DNA from: Kiritimatiellia bacterium
Lineage (GTDB): Bacteria > Verrucomicrobiota > Kiritimatiellia > JAAZAB01
Reading direction: 5' to 3'
Assembly (NCBI GenBank): GCA_028718125.1
Contig: JAQUMN010000024.1
Coordinates: 1 to 55,129 of the forward strand
DNA length: 55,129 nt
The translations under genes were made by a program, and so were the position numbers. Below are positions 33,892 to 41,949 of this stretch, piece by piece. The notes under the pieces were generated by a model. The model had not been told where the DNA came from. It made no database searches and saw only the letters and a program-made list of their open reading frames with translations. The first letter of the stretch is position 1; each line of letters opens with the position of its first letter.

Positions 33892-33920
33892 CTACTTAGC
33901 ATAGGCAGAGATATGACAAA

Positions 33921-33946
33921 TTTTTACCACGGATGACACGGATATT
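33921..33946. repeat. CACGGAT-type repeat, solo copy
   Basis: TTTTTACCACGGATGACACGG then ATATT. It resembles the repeat that begins in the cysN stop (29964). It lies just upstream of the Tat-exported enzyme's start, inside the GIY-YIG insertion zone. Confidence 0.5.
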
Positions 33947-34044
33947 AATAAAATGGTCCTTCCGGGTTTAGCATTGAGTGCTATCCTCGGTGATATATTT
34001 ACCACTCCGCCCCTGCCTTCATCCTCTCTCCAAGTAGAGATGAG

Positions 34045-34070
34045 ATGTCTCGACTTCGCTCGACATGACA
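34045..34070. repeat. palindromic repeat A near the GIY-YIG gene
   Basis: The core TCGACTTCGCTC is flanked by ATGTC and GACAT. Same family as 4661, 34105 and 34463. It lies downstream of the GIY-YIG gene. Confidence 0.65.
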
Positions 34071-34104
34071 CGAAGAAACGGTCACATCCCGAGCACCCAC
34101 TTCC

Positions 34105-34130
34105 GTCATCCCGAGCGCAGTCGAGGGATC
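34105..34130. repeat. palindromic repeat B at the end of the GIY-YIG gene
   Basis: The core GAGCGCAGTCGA between ATCCC and GGGAT, in the opposite orientation to repeat A. It reaches the stop codon of the GIY-YIG gene. Confidence 0.65.
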
Positions 34131-34462
34131 TAAGCCTTCTTCCACCCCGGCGCGGGCGCCGACCCGAGTCCGAGCACACTCTCGGCCAAATCCATCCACG
34201 TCGGATTCATCTTTCCGATCAGGGCCTCCTTCTTCTCTCTGCGCCAACGCTTCAACTGCTTCTCTCGCGCAATCGCATCCCGCGGATCGTTGTACTGCTC
34301 GTAATACACAAGACAATTCAGGTTGTATCGTTCCGTGAACCCGGCCACATCACCCGATCGATGCTGATGGACTCGACGCACCAGGCTGTTCGTGACTCCG
34401 ATATACAGCGTCGTCTGTGCCCTGTTGGTCATCATGTAAACGTAAAATGCCTCGCGGGACAT
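34130..34462 (-). CDS. GIY-YIG domain nuclease-like protein
   Basis: I start this gene at the ATG complementary to 34460-34462 because the domain begins there (110 residues) and an AAGGA site is well placed. An upstream in-frame ATG would only add 16 residues translated from the palindrome. The motif pair is FYVYMMTN and LYIGVTNSL, the GIY-YIG equivalents, followed by the conserved Arg in RRVHQHR, the Tyr in FTERYN, and the metal-binding Glu in IAREKQLKRWRREKK. This is the small single-domain (UPF0213/YhbQ-like) type, of unproven function. Palindromes of one family surround it, and one of them supplies its ribosome-binding site. It interrupts the envelope operon and is therefore probably a mobile guest. 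Confidence 0.85.
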   Translation of the reverse strand: MSREAFYVYMMTNRAQTTLYIGVTNSLVRRVHQHRSGDVAGFTERYNLNCLVYYEQYNDPRDAIAREKQLKRWRREKKEALIGKMNPTWMDLAESVLGLGSAPAPGWKKA

Positions 34463-34493
34463 GAGATTCCTTCGACTTCCGCTCGGAATGACG
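34463..34493. repeat. palindromic repeat C at the start of the GIY-YIG gene
   Basis: The core TCGACTTCCGCTC lies between ATTCC and GGAAT. On the minus strand it ends with AAGGAATCTC directly before the ATG, so it provides the ribosome-binding site of the GIY-YIG gene. Confidence 0.65.
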
Positions 34494-34585
34494 GCCAAAG
34501 AGCGAGTCATGATTAAAGTTAATATGATATCGATTCTTGTTTTGAGTCAATGAAAAATCCCACACTAAACCCGAACGCGCCGGAA

Positions 34586-36565
34586 TTATATAACATGTCC
34601 ATCCATGTAATCCGGCATAGGGATATTAAAGGCATTCAAAACGCTCGGAGCAATATCGGTTAAATGGGGTTGTTTCTGTAAGTTGAATTGATGATTACTG
34701 AGGAAGACGCCGGGAACATGCTTGGGATCCATACAGTGATCGCCGGTCCATGGTGTACTATTGTATTCAAATAAATCACGGCCAACGCCTCCCCGGCCGG
34801 ATTGCCATGCTACCCGGTAACCGGGCGCATAACCGATAATGAGATCGGGACTGTTTTCCATGTATGGGCCGTGGTATGTCTCTTTGGCGGAATAGACATT
34901 CGAGATGACAGATTGGCCTGTTTCAGGGTCTTTTACTTTAAGCAGGTTTTCGGAAATAAAACGGATAAGCGATTCGGCTTCAGCTTCGGAAACAATGCCT
35001 TTTCCTTCTCTGCCAATCCGATTCAGGAAGAGGCTGTTTAATCCAAAAGCATAGGCCTGGGTAGCCTGCCAATCAATGCTTTGGAGATATTCTCTATTAT
35101 CCGATATGGCGGCGGCCAGAAGTCCGCTTTGTTGCAGCCAGGCGTTTAAGTTAAAGCCTTTTTTAAAATGTTCGAATCCATGGTCCGACAACACAAAAAC
35201 AAGACTTTTGTTGCCGGTTGTCGTCAATATGCGGCCAAGAAATTCATCCGCCCGCTCATAAGCCGTGGCAACGATATCCGACTGGTTGTTGCCCCATGGA
35301 TAATCATCGGCATTTCCGCCAAAGAACATATGCTGGATTCGATCGGTAAAATCAAAAACACCCATGCAGAAACCATCGGGTGTTTGGCGGATTTCATCCA
35401 GAAAAATATCCTCCCGCTCGGTTTGCAGGTTATATGTCTGTTTGAGAAACAGGTCTGGATCCAAAACGCCATCCATGAGCGCGCCGGTATCTTCCGCCAT
35501 TCCGAGCGTGCCGAACAAACCGTGCTCGTTGGCCAGTTCAATGGAATAGCGTCTGGGAACAGCAAGCGGAATAACCGGTCTGGATGGATCCATATGGAGC
35601 GGCGTAACATAAAGACGGACATCGGGGAAACCGGAAAGCAGACAAAAACGGGCAATGCCATAAAACTTGCCAAGTCCCTTGCGGAAAGGGATTCTGACCC
35701 ATTCCGAAAAAACACGCGGTTTAAGTGCGACAGAGCATCCGGGCAGGAATAAACAGACACTGCCGTTGTTACCTTCCGGCTTCAGGTTTATAGTAACTGT
35801 CCATTGATTGTCTGCATCCTTTTGTATGGCCAGAATTCCTTCAAGGCATCCATTCCTCGGTTCAAGTGGAATTCGTTCGCCGTTTTGGGTTGCAACCGGT
35901 GATTGGAGGCCGGCTTCAAAACACGTGAAAAGCCCCTGAGTCCCGCGCAGGTCGGGAATGCCCATGCCGGCCAGCAAACGCATGTTTTCGAATGGTTCAA
36001 CAGGAAATGTTGCCGGAACGCGGAAAACAAAAGAGGGAACAGAAGCTTTCGATAAAAGATTCCAGAATGGAGTGCTCTTACGATGAAGGCGGATATTCTT
36101 TTTATTACGTTGAGATTGAATGAAGTCATCCGACGCCGCCAAGGCAGGTAAAATTCGATATGACGCCGGATCGCGCCGGAGAAAATCATAGACATTGTGT
36201 TTGCCCGGATTTACGCCGGTGATAAAAGATGACCATGCAACCGGCGAAAGAGGAGGCATGGTGCTCTGCAACTCTGAAAAAGTTCCGGATTCCATTAACC
36301 TGCGCATGTTTGGCAAGCGGTTGTGCTGGATCAGGTTTTTGGCAATGCGCGGGTCCAACCCGTCAAAACCAATAATTATGGTTTTTGGGGGAGAATTAGA
36401 GCGCCAGAAACGGCGACGAACGGCTTTAACTGTCCGGCGTAAAAAAACCGTCAAAAAGGCTGTCATAATGGACGCTATTGCAGCAAGCGTGGTCAGAAAT
36501 GCTCCGGTAAAAGCAAATCCTGCTCCGGGGCCGATGTACGCAAGGCAACATTGTTCCATGAGCAT
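34586..36565 (-). CDS. membrane-anchored alkaline-phosphatase-superfamily protein
   Basis: The 659-residue protein starts with AYIGPGAGFAFTGAFL and a hydrophobic helix (about residues 8-42), then a basic stretch RRTVKAVRRRFWR, so it is probably anchored with the catalytic domain's side set by that signal. Asp68 in GFDGLD is the first metal ligand, Ser107 in SPVAWSSFITGVNPGKHNVYDF the nucleophile, and LSDHGFEHF the second metal site. A beta-rich insert at about 210-330 matches the Tat-exported paralog at 31924. It begins seven bases after the stop of the thioredoxin-CcdA gene, so both are in one operon. The reaction is unknown; phosphodiester hydrolysis or phosphoglycerol-type transfer is family knowledge. 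Confidence 0.85.
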   Translation of the reverse strand: MLMEQCCLAYIGPGAGFAFTGAFLTTLAAIASIMTAFLTVFLRRTVKAVRRRFWRSNSPPKTIIIGFDGLDPRIAKNLIQHNRLPNMRRLMESGTFSELQSTMPPLSPVAWSSFITGVNPGKHNVYDFLRRDPASYRILPALAASDDFIQSQRNKKNIRLHRKSTPFWNLLSKASVPSFVFRVPATFPVEPFENMRLLAGMGIPDLRGTQGLFTCFEAGLQSPVATQNGERIPLEPRNGCLEGILAIQKDADNQWTVTINLKPEGNNGSVCLFLPGCSVALKPRVFSEWVRIPFRKGLGKFYGIARFCLLSGFPDVRLYVTPLHMDPSRPVIPLAVPRRYSIELANEHGLFGTLGMAEDTGALMDGVLDPDLFLKQTYNLQTEREDIFLDEIRQTPDGFCMGVFDFTDRIQHMFFGGNADDYPWGNNQSDIVATAYERADEFLGRILTTTGNKSLVFVLSDHGFEHFKKGFNLNAWLQQSGLLAAAISDNREYLQSIDWQATQAYAFGLNSLFLNRIGREGKGIVSEAEAESLIRFISENLLKVKDPETGQSVISNVYSAKETYHGPYMENSPDLIIGYAPGYRVAWQSGRGGVGRDLFEYNSTPWTGDHCMDPKHVPGVFLSNHQFNLQKQPHLTDIAPSVLNAFNIPMPDYMDGHVI

Positions 36566-36572
36566 AAGTTTC

Positions 36573-37739
36573 TCACAGCAAAATCAGGACAAGAGCCAGG
36601 GCGATAAATAAACAAGCCATGATTACTTTTGACTTAACGACCTGTTGCCGGCTCCAGTCGATCAAATGTTGAACTTTTATTCCATACAAAATCAACCCGA
36701 ATACGACTACCAGAGGAAGGATAAACATTAAATTGTACAATAGTAGATAGATCAGGCCCAGGAACGGCGATGCCCCGCTTTTGATGATTAAAACCAATGT
36801 CGGCACATAAACCTGGCCGGTGCATACTGTTTCAAGCAAAGTAACAAGAATGCCGATAACAAATGCCGCGAACAATGCATGGCGGGTGGTCGAAAAAAGC
36901 CGCATCATGGAATTCATAATCAGTTTAATCCGGCGGGGCAATTTGATTGTTATGGAATTCGGATCTCTTGATAAGTGGTATTTCCAAGCATCATTGAATG
37001 AAAGACATGCCAGTGCTATCAATATTCCCGCCATGGTCAATTCCAACCCCCGCCGGACAAAAGGGAGTCCCTCCAAGCTATGAATACAATGAAAGAGACC
37101 GAATCCTATGGCGGTATAAGTTATAAAGGATGCCAGGCAATATGCGGCCCCAACGGCAATAAGCTGGCTGTGTCGGAATCCGGCTATAACGAGGACGCTG
37201 ACCAGGAAGATCAACGTTGATATGGCACAGGGGTTAATGCCGTCAACCAAGCCTGCCAGAAGAACGCCGAGAAGCGTTAGGCGTTGAAAACGCTGTTTAA
37301 CTAGAGCGGGCAGATCAATAGGCCGATTGTTTTTTTCTGGGTCAATTATCCGCTCGTGAAGGGCTTTATCAACCGCAGCAAGAAAATCGGATTGAATTTC
37401 CACTAATCCTGAGAAGAGAAGATGCTCGCCAATGGCAAAATAGACCGGCTCATTCTTTATTAAGCCTGTTGTTTCCTGACAGCGCGCCAGGACAGCGTAA
37501 TTCGTCATTATCCCCACATCGCGGTAGTTCAACAAGTATTTTCCGTTAAAGGCATTGCTTAGGGCCGGAAGAATGGTGTCGGATATTATTTTACATTCGC
37601 GACAGCCAGGCTCAAAGAAATAGTCTATTTTTAATGGTTCTAAAGCCTTGGCTTGTCCTTCCAGAAAGAATAAGACCGACAGCAAAAGAAAATATTTCTT
37701 AGCCCAATTGATTATTGAGGATGAATCAGGATTTTTCAT
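36573..37739 (-). CDS. thioredoxin-like/CcdA-like fusion, transmembrane thiol-redox protein
   Basis: The N-terminus has a signal peptide or anchor (KYFLLLSVLFFLEGQA). A thioredoxin-like domain follows with the redox pair CREC (Cys46 and Cys49) after DYFFEPG. From about residue 155 onwards there are six or so membrane segments like those of CcdA/DsbD, with the paired membrane cysteines Cys171 (DGINPCAIS) and Cys306 (ETVCTGQVYVP). Such proteins carry electrons from cytoplasmic thioredoxin to exported proteins. The fusion order, thioredoxin domain first, is different from DsbD. At 388 residues, it overlaps the upstream DUF1573 gene by 4 nt (ATGA), so the pair is coupled. It may keep an exported enzyme's cysteines reduced. 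Confidence 0.82.
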   Translation of the reverse strand: MKNPDSSSIINWAKKYFLLLSVLFFLEGQAKALEPLKIDYFFEPGCRECKIISDTILPALSNAFNGKYLLNYRDVGIMTNYAVLARCQETTGLIKNEPVYFAIGEHLLFSGLVEIQSDFLAAVDKALHERIIDPEKNNRPIDLPALVKQRFQRLTLLGVLLAGLVDGINPCAISTLIFLVSVLVIAGFRHSQLIAVGAAYCLASFITYTAIGFGLFHCIHSLEGLPFVRRGLELTMAGILIALACLSFNDAWKYHLSRDPNSITIKLPRRIKLIMNSMMRLFSTTRHALFAAFVIGILVTLLETVCTGQVYVPTLVLIIKSGASPFLGLIYLLLYNLMFILPLVVVFGLILYGIKVQHLIDWSRQQVVKSKVIMACLFIALALVLILL

Positions 37740-38137
37740 GGTGCCGCAACATTGCCTGTTATTTTAAGTTGATAAATGGGGTTTACAGGATCGTTTGAGT
37801 GAATATAGATGCTTTTATGCATTGGGCCGGTGCGGCCCGAGAGGGACAGGGTCATCTCAAGAACGGCATTGGTTTGCGGCGGCACAGAGTTGGTGGTTAA
37901 ACGTGTATTGGCGCCGCAACAGGCGTGAATCCTGCTGATTATTAAAGGTGATTGGCCTTCGTTTTTTATGATAAATGAATAATGGACGATATTTGTCTGT
38001 GATTTATTGCCAAAATTCAGTTCGGAAGATGCGCAGGCAATTCGGGGAGAGGAAGTTACAGGCGATTGGGGCCACCCGTGAATTACCGGCAGAAAAAACA
38101 TTAAGCAGGCGATAATAATATTTTTCATCGCCATCAA
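37736..38137 (-). CDS. DUF1573-domain exported protein
   Basis: This is a 133-residue protein with an N-terminal signal peptide (residues 1-20) and one DUF1573-type immunoglobulin-like domain: ELNFGNKSQTNIVHYSFIIKN, then EGQSPLIISRIHACCG, and YIHSNDPVNPIYQLKITG. The family's usual Cys-Gly-Cys appears here as ACCG, which could bind metal or take part in thiol exchange with the adjacent thioredoxin-CcdA protein. It overlaps both neighbours by four bases (ATGA on each side), so it is tightly coupled in the operon. The role of the domain is unknown beyond being a periplasmic beta-sandwich. Confidence 0.8.
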   Translation of the reverse strand: MMAMKNIIIACLMFFLPVIHGWPQSPVTSSPRIACASSELNFGNKSQTNIVHYSFIIKNEGQSPLIISRIHACCGANTRLTTNSVPPQTNAVLEMTLSLSGRTGPMHKSIYIHSNDPVNPIYQLKITGNVAAP

Positions 38138-39528
38138 TGTGCATAACCCAGGGATTTGAGTTGTTTCATCAATTGCGGATCGATTTTAATAGTCTGGGCC
38201 GGACGGTTTGTGGCATTGAATTCCGCGTTTTGTTTTTTCCAATCCTCGTAAGCTGTCAGCAATGGCTGAAATTCGGTATATTGAGGCATAAGCGCCAGGT
38301 CGTCGCGTTCGAACGGATCGTTCTCCAGGTCATAGGCTTCAAAGGTTTTGTCCTTAACGTGTTCTATCAATATTTGAGAGGAAGTCCGGATGCACTTAAG
38401 CGCAGTTCTGCTTTCGGTTTCGGCAAATACAGGCCTTTCGGTGAATGTCCGGCGGGAAGATGACATGAACAATGAGACGAGGCTTTGCCCCCGACATTGG
38501 CCCGGGATCGGCAGGCCGGCCATGTCCAGGAGGGTCGGCATCAGGTCAACAAGCGACACTTGCTCGGCAACAACCTGCTTCGGTTTGATCTCTTTCGGCC
38601 AATGAATGATCAGGGGTACGCGAAGTAGCTCATCATAAAGAGTATGCGCATGCATCATCCTGTCATGATCCCAGAATTCCTCTCCATGATCCCCGGTGAT
38701 AACGAGCAAAGTATCTGTCAGTAAATTCATGTCGCGCAGCGTGTCTATCAACACCTTGATTTGATCGTCGGTAAACCGGATTTCACCGTCATAGAGACCG
38801 ATAATCTGTTCCTTATCCGCTTTGGCGAGCGGTTTGCCCGCCAGTCTTACAATTTTCGAGCCGTCCTGATCGCCATAATAATCGGGATCTGTGAACATGC
38901 CGTCATAAGGCGAGGGAGGCATATAGTCATAATGAGGATCAAAATAAAATACATAAAGAAAGAACGGGAGGCTAGGCCGACGGCAGGATTTGAGCCATTT
39001 CACGGCATATTGAGTAACCATGTCGCTGACGCTGTTATTGTTCAAATCAAGGTCGCCAAGACCGGCGGCCAGTTGAATGGAGCTGTCATCAAACACATCA
39101 AACCCGCGGTTGAACCCGTATTTGCTGCTGGCGCACGGGTTAACGATAATTGCGGCGGTCTGGTACCCGCCGTTTTTCAATTCCGTGGCAAGGGTGGTCA
39201 GGCCCTCCGGCAGCATGGTGGAACTGGACACCGTTTGATGAAGGGAAGGAGGCAGAGAGGTGAACATGCTCATCACGGCCGGTGTGGTCCATGAAGCGGC
39301 GGAGATTGCCTGATCAAAGCGGACTCCTTCTGCCGCAAGAGCATCCATGGCCGGCGAGGTTGCGCGGCGATAGCCGTAACAGCCGACGTGATCGGCGCGT
39401 AGCGACTCAACAGCAACCAAAACTATATTTGGCTGCGTGGCGGCGGACACAGACGCAAGCCCGCCTGTCAAAATACACGCCAGACAAACCATAACAACAA
39501 TGATTCCCGTTCGAGCGAAAAAAGTCAT
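38134..39528 (-). CDS. sulfatase-fold protein with Thr at the nucleophile position
   Basis: This is an exported alkaline-phosphatase-superfamily protein of the sulfatase (PF00884) type, 464 residues. Residues 1-30 are a signal peptide. The metal region is VAVESLRADHVGCYGY, where Glu41 stands in the place of the usual Asp. The nucleophile segment ASWTTPAVMSMFTSL has Thr81 where true sulfatases have Cys or Ser before x-P-x-R, and the Arg is missing. The second metal site TGDHGEEFWDH is intact. Thus it cannot form formylglycine and is more likely a phosphotransferase or phosphoesterase. It ends in LMKQLKSLGYAH. It overlaps the DUF1573 gene by 4 nt. Confidence 0.83.
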   Translation of the reverse strand: MTFFARTGIIVVMVCLACILTGGLASVSAATQPNIVLVAVESLRADHVGCYGYRRATSPAMDALAAEGVRFDQAISAASWTTPAVMSMFTSLPPSLHQTVSSSTMLPEGLTTLATELKNGGYQTAAIIVNPCASSKYGFNRGFDVFDDSSIQLAAGLGDLDLNNNSVSDMVTQYAVKWLKSCRRPSLPFFLYVFYFDPHYDYMPPSPYDGMFTDPDYYGDQDGSKIVRLAGKPLAKADKEQIIGLYDGEIRFTDDQIKVLIDTLRDMNLLTDTLLVITGDHGEEFWDHDRMMHAHTLYDELLRVPLIIHWPKEIKPKQVVAEQVSLVDLMPTLLDMAGLPIPGQCRGQSLVSLFMSSSRRTFTERPVFAETESRTALKCIRTSSQILIEHVKDKTFEAYDLENDPFERDDLALMPQYTEFQPLLTAYEDWKKQNAEFNATNRPAQTIKIDPQLMKQLKSLGYAH

Positions 39529-39550
39529 AACATTTTGCCCCTAAGATGCG

Positions 39551-41941
39551 CTATGGCCTTGAGGCGGTCAAACTGTTTTTCTGGTTAATTACCTCAAGAA
39601 GCTTAGCCGCCTTGCCTGCAGAGGCTGTATTCGGATATTTCGCAACCAATTCCTTCAGGATTGTCTGCGCTTCCGCCGGATTGCCTTCTTCATAAAATAT
39701 CCAGGCGTAAAGGAATACAGATTCCGGCGCCATGGGGGATTCCGGGAAATCACTTCTGATTTTCTGAAGCACGTTCAGGGCGGCGGTGTTGTTATTTTTC
39801 TGGGCATAACATAAGGCCTGCAGAAAACACACGCGGTCGTTATATTCCTTGTTATTTTTAAGAAAACTATCGGCAAATTGAATGGCCGCATCGTAGTCCT
39901 TGTTTCTGTAGAATTGATGCATAATGTAATACCCCAGTACGGGTGCGTAACGGCCGCCGGCATATTCCTGCGCCCATGCCTGAAGGGCGGCTATTTTGCG
40001 CCGTGCGGCGTTGCCCGGAAAATTATCCAGGATCATGGAGAAAATCTGTTTGCTATTTGGACCTAACGGATTATCTCCCAGGACTTGGACCAACTGCATC
40101 CTGATTTCGGGGTTGCGTTTATTAAGCCTGCCGCTACGCACTTCATCTATTATACTGGAAGCCAGTATCCGATCGATGGCTTGCGGAATTGCAGGGTCTG
40201 ATTGACGCATATTCAGGCTACAAGGGTTGCGAATCGATGAATTCGTGAGATACGACGCTAAGATTACTTGACGGATTTGCACGAAAAGAAATTTATTTGT
40301 ATTTAGCCCGTTCAGACGGATAGGAGCGGCATTGGCTTTGTTTAATGCAAAGGTATCGGCAGAATAGCGGGGAATGATGGGGGTTGGCGATGATGCAGAA
40401 TTATCTGTCGCAACAACGGTAAGTTTAGGCGGGGCCGGAACGTATATAAGGGCGCTACGTGCGGCATCCAAAAGCGACGTAATATTAAGGAGTAGGGGGG
40501 CAGCACGGGATCTGTTTCCTGAAGAACCGCCGGGAATATTATCCGTCCATATGATTTCGATCGGTGACGAACCGTTGTTTCCGGAAATAGCAAGCTTGGC
40601 CGCTATTACTATCTCGTTCAATTCCGGGAGGTATGCATTCGACGAAGTTCTGCGCATTTTAAAACCCGATCGCGCATCGTTTGTTGAACTAATAGAATCG
40701 GAGACATTCTCGGGACGGTATGAAACCGATATGGAATTCACGGGTTGCGCCGCATTCTGAAATGCAGTTCGGGTGAATTCTATCGCCCGTATGGGTGGAA
40801 CGATCGCCAGGGCATTATCCGTCCAAGTCCGCAGAGCGGATGCGATATCGATATTCAAGGGGGTGATATGAAGGTCGTTTTCTAATGCGCTGTTAAACCT
40901 CGAGTTTACACAAATGCGGTCAATGGGCGGCTGGGTATTATCCTTAGACGCAATAGATGTTGCCAATATCTTTATCTCTTTCTTGTCGGAATACAGAAGG
41001 CGTGGTTCGTCATCCGTGTTTTTACGTATTTCAAAACCAGTGGAAATGTTGGCCGGGGAATTTGCGGAACTCGATATGTTTACAGGGCGATAGGAAACCA
41101 ATAGGGGGTTCATGGGCCATTCTTTGTTTGGAAATGCAACCGAATTGAATTTAATTACCGATACGGAAGGAATAGACGCCGGAGCGTTGCCGGCCCAAGC
41201 TCGTAAAACGGATTCGGCATCAACGCGCAGGGGAGCGATATGGATGTTGTTTTTTAATACATCGCCGAACTTGGAATCCGTGTTTGCGACACTAATGGGC
41301 GTTCGAGTATTATCCACCGGCATGACCGCTAGTCTGACCGCCATTGAAGCAAGGCGCGGCGCGCCCCCTATATTCATCCGCATTTCAAAGACTGGCGCGT
41401 GAGCGGTTTCTACGGAACTGGTGGGGGCCACACGAGAGGCGGATAAAAATACCGGTGTCGGCAGCCTGGTGTTCAGTCCCGTTTCCCGAAATGCGATAGT
41501 CACGCCGGTGGGAAGGTCCGAGAATGGTTCTTGTCGTGGATGCTTTACTGATAAAGGGGTGGTTCCTGAACCGGTCCCAGCCACACCTTCCGTCCTGCGT
41601 GTCAAAAACATTTCGGAAGATATTTTCGTTTTTTCCGGTTCACTGAAAACGATGGCGCAGCAAGGCGTTATTTCCATGGTTGCGGAGACCGTCCCGTGAA
41701 TATTGTAGGCAGCGGGAGGAAATGAAACGCGATCGGGAGGATGGAATGAGACTGTCTTTATCGGTATATTATTGGTTGGAGGCTCGGATATTTTTGTCTT
41801 GACCTGCTGTAATAATTCAACGGTATGGACAAACGCCTTGCCGCGCATGTGCAGCAACGGATTGTCATTTGATTCGTAAGTGCCCCAGGCAAGACAAACA
41901 GTTCCTCCCCATATCATCAACGTCTGAATCCATAATTTCAC
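39551..41941 (-). CDS. exported protein with novel internal repeats and C-terminal TPR
   Basis: The 796-residue protein begins with a signal peptide (WIQTLMIWGGTVCLAWG). Residues ~185-530 consist of about three repeats of 115-125 residues. Each carries an F-E/K-M/I-R start, a PLxxD/NI-x-S-x-LRAW-like helix (PLRVDAESVLRAWAGNA; PLNIDIASALRTWTDNA) and a VSYRPxN end. I know no named domain with this pattern. The C-terminal ~200 residues are TPR-like helices (YDAAIQFADSFLKNN, ALNVLQKIRSDFPESPMAPE, AQTILKELVAKYPNTASAG), like outer-membrane assembly TPR proteins. It starts eight bases after the stop of the next TPR gene and belongs to the same operon. The function is unknown, probably a periplasmic scaffold. 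Confidence 0.7.
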   Translation of the reverse strand: MKLWIQTLMIWGGTVCLAWGTYESNDNPLLHMRGKAFVHTVELLQQVKTKISEPPTNNIPIKTVSFHPPDRVSFPPAAYNIHGTVSATMEITPCCAIVFSEPEKTKISSEMFLTRRTEGVAGTGSGTTPLSVKHPRQEPFSDLPTGVTIAFRETGLNTRLPTPVFLSASRVAPTSSVETAHAPVFEMRMNIGGAPRLASMAVRLAVMPVDNTRTPISVANTDSKFGDVLKNNIHIAPLRVDAESVLRAWAGNAPASIPSVSVIKFNSVAFPNKEWPMNPLLVSYRPVNISSSANSPANISTGFEIRKNTDDEPRLLYSDKKEIKILATSIASKDNTQPPIDRICVNSRFNSALENDLHITPLNIDIASALRTWTDNALAIVPPIRAIEFTRTAFQNAAQPVNSISVSYRPENVSDSISSTNDARSGFKMRRTSSNAYLPELNEIVIAAKLAISGNNGSSPIEIIWTDNIPGGSSGNRSRAAPLLLNITSLLDAARSALIYVPAPPKLTVVATDNSASSPTPIIPRYSADTFALNKANAAPIRLNGLNTNKFLFVQIRQVILASYLTNSSIRNPCSLNMRQSDPAIPQAIDRILASSIIDEVRSGRLNKRNPEIRMQLVQVLGDNPLGPNSKQIFSMILDNFPGNAARRKIAALQAWAQEYAGGRYAPVLGYYIMHQFYRNKDYDAAIQFADSFLKNNKEYNDRVCFLQALCYAQKNNNTAALNVLQKIRSDFPESPMAPESVFLYAWIFYEEGNPAEAQTILKELVAKYPNTASAGKAAKLLEVINQKNSLTASRP

Positions 41942-41949
41942 GTTTTACT

